DNA of 64,000 nucleotides from a virus. The stretch lies in IMG/VR virus record IMGVR_UViG_3300030382_003905, positions 1 through 64,000 of that record; one strand, given 5' to 3'. A model generated the notes under the pieces. The model searched no databases. It worked only from the letters and a program-made list of their open reading frames with translations, and was not told the origin of the DNA. How positions within the stretch are numbered: position 1 is the first letter of the stretch; each line of letters opens with the position of its first letter. Position numbers and translations under genes: made by a program. Of this stretch, positions 36,073 to 46,200 are shown in pieces.

Positions 36073-36885
36073 ATGGCAGAATATACTTTATCATATAATA
36101 CAGAAAATATAGGATGGCCTTCATTTTATAGTTATAAACCTGATTTTATAATTGGAATGAACAGTTATTTATACACCTTTGACGGAGGTAACCTCTATAG
36201 GCATAATACAAATGATATAAGAAATCAGTATTATGGATCTTATTATGCCAGCACCATAACAGGGGTGTTAAATACTAAACCTTTAGAAATTAAGCTTTTT
36301 AAAACGATGTCTTACGAGTCAAATACAACTGTTGCTGACACTGGTCAAGCCAGATGGGAGGTAGTTAGTTTGGCTACAGATTTAAGTGAAGGTTCAATGC
36401 TGACCACTTATTTTGAACAAAAAGAAGGAGAATGGTTTTCATATGTGAGAAACAACGATGACACACTTAATTTTCAATTAAGATCAGCTCACGGAATAGG
36501 AGTATGTACGGTGGTTACTAATCCTTTAACTAACGCTTGTGTTATAGAGTTTAGCCAGCCGCCAGGATATATTATAAGTATAGGAGATTCAGCTTACGCA
36601 ACAACCACTTCTGTCCCACCAGCTGTTTCTCCAGTTCCAGATTTAATTGGCGAGGTAACAGGCGTTAATAATACTACTGTTCCTTATAGCATAACTATAG
36701 ATAATGATAATACTCCCGCGACTCCAGCTCCTGTTGTAGGTGAATTAATTATGTATTATAAAAACCCTGTAGCAGAAAGCTCAGGAGCGAGAGGATATTA
36801 TATGGAATATAAACTGAGTAATTCATCAACCTCACCTGTAGAATTGTTTTCTGTATCAGGAAGTGTGATGAAAAGTTTTCCATAG
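36073..36885 (+). CDS. Conserved podovirus tail protein
   Basis: I chose ATG 36073, two bases after the previous stop; an in-frame TTG at 36055 would overlap it. The 270-residue product has the segment NIGWPSFYSYKPDFIIGMNS followed by YLYTFDGGNLYRHN, then FEQKEGEWFSYVR. I recall this as a conserved signature of a tail protein in crAss-like and related Bacteroidota podoviruses. The C-terminal half is beta-rich. No enzyme motif. Probably part of the tail hub assembled with the 1695-residue protein. Confidence 0.65.
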   Translation: MAEYTLSYNTENIGWPSFYSYKPDFIIGMNSYLYTFDGGNLYRHNTNDIRNQYYGSYYASTITGVLNTKPLEIKLFKTMSYESNTTVADTGQARWEVVSLATDLSEGSMLTTYFEQKEGEWFSYVRNNDDTLNFQLRSAHGIGVCTVVTNPLTNACVIEFSQPPGYIISIGDSAYATTTSVPPAVSPVPDLIGEVTGVNNTTVPYSITIDNDNTPATPAPVVGELIMYYKNPVAESSGARGYYMEYKLSNSSTSPVELFSVSGSVMKSFP

Positions 36886-36892
36886 TTTTTTG

Positions 36893-36900
36893 TATCTTTG
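36893..36900 (+). promoter_or_regulatory. -7 box TATCTTTG before cupin gene
   Basis: TATCTTTG followed by T lies eight bases after the previous stop and 15 bases before the ATG at 36916. It would transcribe the cupin-like protein and the internal virion proteins. Confidence 0.7.
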
Positions 36901-36915
36901 TCCATATTAAATTAA

Positions 36916-37449
36916 ATGAACAAGAAAGAGAGTCTAATTGCTAAAAAAGTTTTAGGGGAAATAGCAAATAAGAGAGGTGTAATGTGGGATAAAATTTCAC
37001 ATTTTAAACAACAGTTAAATAAAATTGAAGGAGTATTAACTCATAAGGCAGGTGAAGAACAAAGTGCAGGTTTAAAAAAAGCCGCTCCCTTAAAGCATAA
37101 TTTTGAAGGAGGGTTATATACCAGAACAATGTTTATGCCAAAGGGGTCTATAATAGTAAGTATGATACATAGACAGCAACATCCTTCTTTTTTATTAAAA
37201 GGAGAATTATCATATCTTACTGATGAAGGAGAGGTGAAAAGAATAAAAGCTCCACATACGGTGTTCACTCAAGAAGGGACTCAAAGAGTCTTTTATGTGC
37301 ATCAAGAAAGTATATGGACATGTGTATACAAAACAGACGCTACTACAGTAGAGGGTGCAGAGTTAGACATATATGCGGATGAATATGTGGAATTACCACA
37401 AGAATTAATAAATAAAACTAAAAAATTATGGCAGGAACAGCCGCAATAG
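36916..37449 (+). CDS. Cupin-like phage protein
   Basis: This 177-residue protein has a helical N-terminus and then a compact beta region typical of a single cupin barrel: PLKHNFEGGLYTRTMFMPKG, IHRQQHPSFLLKGELSYLTD, IKAPHTVFTQEGTQRVFYVH. His residues at the HRQQHP and VFYVH positions could bind metal, but the standard two-motif metal set is not complete. Such proteins are frequent in phage genomes, without a known role. Its 3' end overlaps the next gene by 22 bases. Confidence 0.65.
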   Translation: MNKKESLIAKKVLGEIANKRGVMWDKISHFKQQLNKIEGVLTHKAGEEQSAGLKKAAPLKHNFEGGLYTRTMFMPKGSIIVSMIHRQQHPSFLLKGELSYLTDEGEVKRIKAPHTVFTQEGTQRVFYVHQESIWTCVYKTDATTVEGAELDIYADEYVELPQELINKTKKLWQEQPQ

Positions 37450-38204
37450 TATTAGCTGCAGTAGCAGCAGTAGCCGCTTTAACAGGGGCGGGAATGTCTT
37501 TTGGTCAAGCTGCAAAACAAAGAAAAGCAGCCCAAAGAGCAGCGGATAAATCAGCAGCAATGATGAGGGAAGCTGAAAAAAAACTTAAAATGAATATGTA
37601 TGAAGGGTTAAACGTCCCTTTAGACGCCTATGAAAAGCAAAGAGAAATGAGTGTTTTAGGATCTCAAACTGCCATGCAAGCTCTTCAAGAAGGAGATCCA
37701 CGAAATCTGGCTGCAGGAGTAGGAGCAGTAGGTCAAGTGGCTTCACTGGCAGATGAGAAGATGCGAATAGGTTTAGCTGAAGATTTATATAAAAACAGAG
37801 AGATGAAGGCTGATAAAAGAGCGGCTATACAAGAGCAGTTAGTTAATATGCATTTAGGGCAAGCAAAGCAATTTAAACAAGAAGAGCAAGACGCTACAGA
37901 AGCAGCTAATGCGGCAGTGATAGCTGGAGTTCAAGGTATAGGGGAGGCGGCTTCAATTGGAGCTTCAGCAACACCGTTATTTGGTAAGGGAAAAACCAAT
38001 AAACAAATAGCCGACATATCAACAAGCCTTAAAACTCGAGGTAGTTTTAAGGATTATGATGAAAGTCAAATTAGATCTATAATAAGTAAAGGAGCTTCAC
38101 CTAACCAGATTGCTGCTTACACTAAAGACCCTTCCACTATCCCTGATTGGATGAAAGGTTTATTTCCAGACATAGAGTGGGGAGTTGAAGTAACAGATAA
38201 TTAG
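37428..38204 (+). CDS. Internal virion (ejection) protein candidate
   Basis: This 258-residue protein opens with a hydrophobic, Ala/Val-rich segment (GTAAIVLAAVAAVAALTGAG). A long Ala/Lys/Gln-rich coiled-coil region (KQRKAAQRAADKSAAMMREA to EEQDATEAANAAVIAG) follows. The profile resembles small ejection proteins of podoviruses (T7 gp14-type), which leave the head and insert into the envelope. It is followed by two larger cargo-type genes, consistent with a three-protein ejection set. No sequence-level family assignment is possible here. Confidence 0.55.
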   Translation: MAGTAAIVLAAVAAVAALTGAGMSFGQAAKQRKAAQRAADKSAAMMREAEKKLKMNMYEGLNVPLDAYEKQREMSVLGSQTAMQALQEGDPRNLAAGVGAVGQVASLADEKMRIGLAEDLYKNREMKADKRAAIQEQLVNMHLGQAKQFKQEEQDATEAANAAVIAGVQGIGEAASIGASATPLFGKGKTNKQIADISTSLKTRGSFKDYDESQIRSIISKGASPNQIAAYTKDPSTIPDWMKGLFPDIEWGVEVTDN

Positions 38205-38216
38205 TACCGAATAAAT

Positions 38217-40223
38217 ATGTCAAGAACAGTATCAGATTTTGATTTAACGCCACAAAGAGGAGAAAATGCCCAAATAAATTGGGGGCAGGTGGCTACAGAT
38301 TTTAGCTCAAAAATACGAGCCGAAATTACTAAAAGGGAAGCTCGTAAAAAAGCTATCGCTGATGATTATGCAAAACAAGCAGAGAAGTTATCAGAAATTC
38401 CTGAATCAGAAGATTTCACTATACAAGCTCAATTAGTGAAGGCTTCTCAAGCTTCTATGCGTGAGCTATCAGACAGGTATGATTTAGTCAAAAGCGGTTT
38501 ATTATCTCCAGAGGATTTTACTTTATTTCAAACAAATCAAAAAGCAGACTACAAAACAACTTCTATACTTATGAAGGGTCTGGGTAAATGGGCGGTAGAT
38601 ACAAGAGGAAGTATAGAAAATCAAACCGCTACAAACCAAACTATATTTATATATGATTATTTAACAAAATATGCAGGATTAAACGGGGTTGAGATAACTA
38701 CAGGAAAAGACGGAAGGATAGTTTACAAAACCAAAAAAAATCTGATGACAACGGAAGAGGCTAAAAGGATATTAGCTGAACAACGAACAGCTAAGGAAGG
38801 AGAGGTTGTTCTTCCAGGAGCTATTTCTGATAAGGATGCTAAAGCTTATGTAAAGGCGAATCCAATTTATGGGGATGAGTTTAGTGATGATAGAGGTGAT
38901 ACTATAGGAGTTCAAGACTTATATAACTTATTTAATTATAGAGGTGACCCAGGGGTAGTAGTAGATACCACGGGTGCAATAAAAGAACAGGTAGATGTGA
39001 TGGGTCAATATATTAGAAGTTATTTTGATGATGTCACAGGTGTAACTACAACCATAAATGATTTTAGAAATGCTCCAGGCACTACGGACAAGAAACCAGG
39101 AGGTGCTTACAGAGAGTCATTACAGATTCTGCAAGATAAGCTGGCTACATCCGAAGGTGAAATCGTACAGGTGCTAACTAATTTAGGAGGATATCAATTA
39201 GCTCTAAGCGCTCAAGACGCTAAAAACAAGTATGGAGATGATGTAGATTTAAGCAAAATAATTTATATGAATTATGATAATGGTGTGGTAACCTATACTA
39301 ATATGGAGGGGAAAAAAGCGATAGCTGATAGTGTTCTTGATAGCGAGTTTAATAGACAATTAGATAGTTCAGTAACAAAATCAGCTCCTAACACTCCTTT
39401 CTTAAACTACATTAAAGGAGAAGGGAAGAAAGCAGAAAAATTAACTTCTTACGTAAGCGCTGTAGAAAAAATGCTTACAACTAATGATACAGAAGAGTTT
39501 AACACTCAAGCTCGTTTATTAATTCAAAGAATAAATGCTGGAGGCACATTAGGAGACAATAAATTAAACAGGATTATTCGTGAAGGAGATAGCTATGTAT
39601 TAGAGTTTATGGATGCAGATGGTGAGTTCTATAGAGAAACCCCTATAACCTTCAACAAAGGAGACAGCACTAAGGCGATGCATGAAGCTTTATTCGCGCT
39701 TATAACACCTGATGCTGATCTAAACTTTGATGCATATTCAGGAGCTATAACAGACTTTGGTGATCTTGCTAATATAAATATAGATTATGAAAGAGCAAGA
39801 ACACGCCCAGCTGTTAGGAGCTTTAATGATGCTGTAATGGTAGGGAAAGACAATAGCCTGGTCAGCACTATAGATTTCTTGAAACAGAAGTATAACCGTA
39901 ACGTAAGGAGGGGAGACATGGAAGGTCTTCCTGGAACAATTTCGTCAATCTTCCAATCCCTGCTTATGGATACAAGGTTAGAAAAACAGATAGTCGTTGA
40001 GTTTAAAAAGACAGGCGGGGGAGATGAAGACGGAGTGAAAGTTATAATTGGAGGTGTAGATTATACTGATGCCTTTAACTGGACAAACGACGGTGGTATG
40101 GAAGAAGGCGGGGGCGGTATTAATGTTAACAAACTTAATGCAGCGATTCATAAGATTTATAAACAAGCTGTTTCAGGAGGAGATGTTAGTGTAGATGACC
40201 CTAAGGGAGAGTTAGATGATTAA
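38217..40223 (+). CDS. Large internal virion protein, 668 aa
   Basis: This 668-residue, largely helical, charged protein begins with ISDFDLTPQRGE-like start TVSDFDLTPQRGENAQINWG, a common N-terminal pattern in podovirus internal proteins. A long amphipathic helix region (SSKIRAEITKREARKKAIAD and following) covers the first 110 residues. No catalytic motif is seen. Its position between the small hydrophobic protein and the 2892-residue protein suggests that all three are packaged and ejected with the DNA. Confidence 0.55.
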   Translation: MSRTVSDFDLTPQRGENAQINWGQVATDFSSKIRAEITKREARKKAIADDYAKQAEKLSEIPESEDFTIQAQLVKASQASMRELSDRYDLVKSGLLSPEDFTLFQTNQKADYKTTSILMKGLGKWAVDTRGSIENQTATNQTIFIYDYLTKYAGLNGVEITTGKDGRIVYKTKKNLMTTEEAKRILAEQRTAKEGEVVLPGAISDKDAKAYVKANPIYGDEFSDDRGDTIGVQDLYNLFNYRGDPGVVVDTTGAIKEQVDVMGQYIRSYFDDVTGVTTTINDFRNAPGTTDKKPGGAYRESLQILQDKLATSEGEIVQVLTNLGGYQLALSAQDAKNKYGDDVDLSKIIYMNYDNGVVTYTNMEGKKAIADSVLDSEFNRQLDSSVTKSAPNTPFLNYIKGEGKKAEKLTSYVSAVEKMLTTNDTEEFNTQARLLIQRINAGGTLGDNKLNRIIREGDSYVLEFMDADGEFYRETPITFNKGDSTKAMHEALFALITPDADLNFDAYSGAITDFGDLANINIDYERARTRPAVRSFNDAVMVGKDNSLVSTIDFLKQKYNRNVRRGDMEGLPGTISSIFQSLLMDTRLEKQIVVEFKKTGGGDEDGVKVIIGGVDYTDAFNWTNDGGMEEGGGGINVNKLNAAIHKIYKQAVSGGDVSVDDPKGELDD

Positions 40224-40231
40224 ATTAGTTT

Positions 40232-43200
40232 ATGGAAAAATTAACTAAATTATATAGTGTTTTAAAAAGAGACGGTTTTTATACTAAATCTTTAGATGAG
40301 TTTATAAAACAATTTGAAGACCCTACTTATCAAGATAAAGTATTTAATCTTGTAACTCGAGAGCGACTATTTACTAAAAGCAAAGAAGAGTTTTTAGACG
40401 CTTATAGCGTAAAAAAAAAAGACGCTACGGTATTTCCTTCGGAAACTGGTTCTTCGGACTCGTCAGAAACTAATGAAATTCCTGAGGCAACTGAAACCTT
40501 TGAGGTTGAGGGCCAAGAAGTTTCTCGCGATGAGTTTATAGCAGAAGAAGATAGGCAGCAAAAAATCCCAGGGATAAACCTTGACCCTTTTCACAGACCT
40601 AATCAATATAGCGGATCTACTCGACAAGTCAATGTGGCTTACGAACCCCGAGAGAGTGGGAATTTAGAAACCATTTTAGTCCCTACAGGTGCATCAAAGT
40701 TTGAAGAAGCTTTATCCACTATAAACGCCTATCAAATAGATGTAGAAGAAGAAGAAGCAGAAGCTCGTTTAAACTATTTGTTTAATGATTTTGGTTTTAC
40801 TTTTGAACAAGGGGGAGGCACTATCCTTCAAGGATTTGATTCAATTACTGTTACTGCGCCTAATGGGAAATCTAAAGCTTTTAATCTTGATCCTGTAATG
40901 GGGGATATATTTTCAGGAGAAACCAGTGTTGCAAACGAAATGAGACAATGGATGAGAGCGAATCAAACACAGGAGTCTCGAGAAAAAAATATTATTCTTT
41001 CTAACGATGAGCAGTATAGAATTTTTTATTCTATGCAGGGGGTACAGGAAGCTGTAAATGCTTTGCAAGAAGATGAAAACAACTTTAAAGAAAGACAGGC
41101 CGACTTTCTTACTCAGCGTAATGAATGGATGCAGAAGCAAGAGTTTTATAATACGGTAGACCCAAATAGCTACCAAGCTCTGGAATTTAAAGATGAATAT
41201 TTAGCACATAAAGAAAAAGGAAAACAAATAGACGCTCTTAAGGATGACTTAATGCTGGATATTCAACACTTTAAGCAATATAGCGATGTTCTTCTTACCC
41301 AAGCTGGAAAATATGTAGACTATAAAAGCCAAAAATCAGGTGGTTGGGAATTTTATCCAAAACAAATCTGGAATGCTATGATGAATACAGTGGGAGGAAT
41401 AGTATCCACAGTAGCAGGGGCGGCTATAGATGTTGCCGCAGAAGGTTTGGAGATTTTTGGCTTCGGGGTATTCCCAGGAGTCTCAGATTTTCAGGAATTT
41501 TTAGGGTTTGATAACACCATGGGGCAAAGTCAAGAAGATTTTCAGCAAGACTATTTAAATGTGTTAGAAAACACCAGACCCGAAATATACCAAAACATAA
41601 TTGCTAAATATCCAGGGATAAGGGATGGTAAGATAGAAGACTTTAGTCAAGTAAGAGAGTTTACAAAAAAACTAATGGGAACGGTATCCAGGATAAAAAA
41701 CCAAGAAGGGCAGGAGGAGACAGAAGCTTTGTTAGGGAAGGACAGTAGCGGAATTACAGAGGAAGAAGAGATTGCAGAATTAGCTCGAGACCAACATATA
41801 AAAAGAATTAAAGATATAGTTAAAGGAAGACCTGCATCAGCTAAAGATAAAGATGGGAATCTAATTGGATATGAAGCAAAAAACTGGACGGGACTACGAA
41901 ATATATTTACAGACTATTTAGGATTTAGCGATGTATCTGAAGAGGCTGATATGGCGGTGAGAAGTAGAGGTGGATTTGCGGCATTTATATGGAAAGGGAT
42001 ATTAGGAGGTATGGAAAGCCTACCTGCATTAGTAGCATTTGGAAGAAAGGGTGTAATGAAAAAACCTAAGAAGTCTTTGAATGCTTTGCAGAAAATGGCG
42101 GCTAATACAAAAGCATATTTACTTTCTCCTCACGGTATGCAAAGATCTTTGCAAATGTCAGGATTTATTGCTGATGGTATAAATAAAGAAATGGAAAACA
42201 ATCCAGCATTTGCCTACGTCTCAGAACAACAAAAGAAAAACATCTTACTCCCTATTGCAGTAACCAGTTCAATTTTAGAGGTAGCAGGTTTTAGGAATTT
42301 AGAAACAGGAACAAACTTTACAGGAGCTGCTTTAAAAATGGCTTTAGGGCAAACCACAAGAAAAACAACAGCTAAGGAATTTACTCAAATTGTAAGTGAT
42401 GTAGTAACTAATCCTTGGAAAAAAGGAGCATTAAGAATTTTAGGAGCAGCAACTGCTGAATTTGAGACAGGACTCTTACAACAGTTAACTGAATTTGAAA
42501 TTAAAAGACTTTATGATTTAGTAAACAATGATGAGTTTAACACTCCTGTAATGTGGAGTAAAGAGTATGGAGGAAAAGTATTAGAAGCAGGATTATTAGA
42601 AGCTATTGGGGGTGCAGCTTTAGGTTCAATTGCAGCAATGCATGAGGCGGCTACCAGTGACAACTTACAGAGCATTAGCAATGATATGTTTGAATTATTT
42701 AATAGTATAGTAGATGATAAGAATTTTAAAACCATGTATGTTGCTGACTTAAAACAACAAGTTATTACAGGAGAAAGAACACAAGAAGAAGCTGATGTGT
42801 TACTCTATCAGTTTAATCAATTAGCAGGGATTAAAGGTCAGATACCATCCGATATGAATGCGGATAATAAGAAAAAAGCTATAGCACTGCTTTTAAGAAA
42901 ACAGGAGTTAGAAAATCAGGTAGAAGGAAAAGACGAGTCTTTAACGCGTAAGCAAAGAGATGAAATAAAAGCTATTGATAATGAAATGGCTAAACTTTCT
43001 GAAGAAAGCATTGAAGACATAGGGGATCTGGAGAAGGGAAGAAAAGGAATAAAAGTAGAGGTTACTGAAGAAGATGCAATAGAAGAACTTAAGCAAGAAG
43101 GGGTGGAAAATCCATCTCCAAAACAAATAAAAGAAAAACAAGATGCCATTTATAAGCGAAGCACAGAGACGCTGGATGCACAAGAATCTACCGAAGATAG

Positions 43201-46200
43201 CGGCCAGGTGGGAGAAGGCGTATCCCAGCAAGAACCTTCCCAAGAGGGCGAGACCGAAGTCGAGACTGAAGACGGGGCGAAGACCCAGGAGGAAGTAGAT
43301 TTAGATAGAGAAGCGCAAGAAGACGCAGATTTAGAAGAAGTTCTGGGTGACACTAATCAAACAGAAGAAGAGGTTGGTGATAATCTATTTAGAAACACTA
43401 AAGGAAAAACTATAGACGATACTCAGAATCGTAAAGAAAAAAACACTATATACAGACGAGCTAAAAGAGGAGCTAAGTTTATAAGAAAACTTCTCCCTGG
43501 AGTGTCTATCACTTTATATGACGATAACGATGTATATAACAAAGCGGCTGGTCGTGAAAAAGGATTTAGTGAACCAGGGACATATGATCCAGGGTCTCGT
43601 AAAATAATGATTAACGTATCAGTGGCAGCTAAACTGGGAAGAACAGCTGTGATAGCTCATGAAATAGGTCACGCTGTTCTTGTAGAAACCTTAAAAAAAG
43701 CTGGGGAAAACTCAGTGATGGCAAGGAAAGTTGCTCGTAGATTAATGGAGGCAGTATATAAATCAGCCTACCTTTCTAAAGCAGATAAAGCAAAGATAGA
43801 GGCATTTATAGATGCTGGTAAATACGAAGAAAATATAAGAGATGAAGAGCGTTTTGCAGAGGTGGTTAAAATAATAGCCACACACTTTAACAACTTTAGT
43901 CCAGCCAATAAATCCAAAATCAGAAGATTATTAGATAAATTAATAGATGCTCTTCCCAACAAAGTTAAAGCCGCTTTAAACAGGTTAGGTTTTGATGTTA
44001 TGACCGCTACAGATAATGAGATAATTCAATTCTTACAAACTATAGGATCAAAAATAGGAGCAGGAGTAGAGGCAGAAGCAAAAGACGTAAAGGTTTTAAA
44101 GAAAATAGTAAAAGAAGAAAAGGCTGACACTAAGGCTAAAACAAAGCCTAAAACAAAGCCTAAAAAACCGAAGAGTGAAGTAAAAGAAAAAGAAAAGGCT
44201 GACACTAAGCCTAAAAGAAAGCCTAAAAAACGTAAGAATGAGAGGCCTTACAATCAGCCTAAATGGCAGAAATTAGATTTAATAGAGAAAGGGGTTCTAT
44301 TTTTCGCTATTGAAGATTTGGAAAAAAGAATAGCTCTGATAAAACAAAGGTTAGCGGCAGATTTAAGGTCGTTGGAGAAGGGAATCTGGCCAATGCAAGA
44401 TTTTGGAATATACAAGAACGAAGCAGAGTTAAGGGAATATGCCCGAGAGCTTATTCGTGAACACAAAGCTGCACTAGCTGAGCTAAAAAAAGGAATTCTT
44501 CCAAAATCAAAAGCTGCGAAGAAAATGGCATTTCAACCACGAGAATGGGGGGAGAAAAAAACGACAGAAGGAGGTTGGAGTAGAAGGTCTAATAAATTAT
44601 ACAATGCCTATTTAGCTAAATGGGAGGCTAAACAACTGGCTAACGAGAAAGTTAAAAACAAGCAAGCTAAAAAAAGTTTAGCAAGAAGAAGGCTGGAGTT
44701 AGGGGAGGAGTATCAAATGAGAGGAGACTATATAAACAATCTAAACTTTGACTTACAGCAATTAGAAAAAAAGGCGGCTGAAGTAAACTTATTGGTAAAG
44801 CCTACTTATAATGAAGTCACAGGTCAGCTAAATGGATACCGTTTTACAACTCTGAGTGGAGCACACATTAACCCGATGGAAGTAGAGCAGGGGTGGAATA
44901 GAAGATCAAATAGAATTGCAGACGGAGCAGACGGAGAGAATTTAATTAAGGCAGGAAACAATATACTTGAAATAGTGAAGATAGCTATTGATAATGGTTT
45001 TACCAACGACACTATAAAAAGATATTTAAAAAGAAAAAATTATAGTACAACAGAAATCAATGAAGCTCTTAAAATAACTACACAGGGAATATTTGAAACC
45101 CTTCCTAAGAGTTTTGCTAATCTTCCAGGAGGGATAAAATCTGGACTCACATTAATGATGAAGATTAGTAGTAAATATATTCAGCTCACTGACACTAACA
45201 GGAAGAGTAAAGATTACAATGAGAAGTTAGAAAAGAAAGCGGCTAAAGGAAAGGCAGAATCCACGTGGTATCTTAAGTTAAGAGAAGTGAAAGATGACAC
45301 CCAAATAATGAATGAAGTGGTGGAGTATGCAAGAACCCTGCCAGAGTATAAAAGCGCAGGGTATAATACTTCCTTAGCTCTTCTTATTGAGCGTGATGTA
45401 ATGCTGGCCTTAAACCCAACTCCTAATAACTATAGTGCGCCTCAAGTCAGAGCGTTAACTCAAATTCTCAAAGGTAAAGCGTTTGCTCAATTAGAAATAA
45501 GACAAGCGCAAAAGTTTTTAAGAAACTTTATGAGATCGGTTTTGCCTCGAGATTTATACGGGAAAGGAGAAGTAATAAGCTTAATAGATAAAGTTAATGC
45601 TATTAAAACCAAAGAAGAACTTCCTGCCGTAGTAAAAGAAGTGTTAGATGTGGTAACCAGAAAAGCTAATAAAAGCTATATGGCTTCCATCTTTAATATT
45701 CTTAACAGAAAGACAAGAAAAATTGAATCAGGAAGATATAAAGGAAAGATAATAAGTGAAAACATAAGGCAAAGAATTAAAGATATTAATGCAATGATAG
45801 CTGACCCAGAGTCTGGATTCAAAGCTATCAAAAAAAGAATAAATGAGCTTTATAAAATAAGAGAAGAATTAGAAGCTAAATCCGATACTATGACTGACCA
45901 AGAAATGCAACAGCTGGATGACATTGCGGTTGCTTTAATTGTCAATAATGCTTTTATGTCGGAGAATGACAGCCCTAATAAAACTCAAGAATTAATAGAA
46001 GCTTTAACTATTTTAAATGAGTTAGAGGTTCAAGGACGTACTGAGTTTCAAACCCAATTAGAAGAAGCGCGGCTACGCTATCGTAAAAACTTTGCTATGG
46101 CATTTAAAGAAGTTACAGGGCTAACTATTAATTGGAAAGACTTAACTGAGGAGGAGGCTTATAAGGAGGTGACGGAGCGGGAAAAAGGAAATAACACAGA

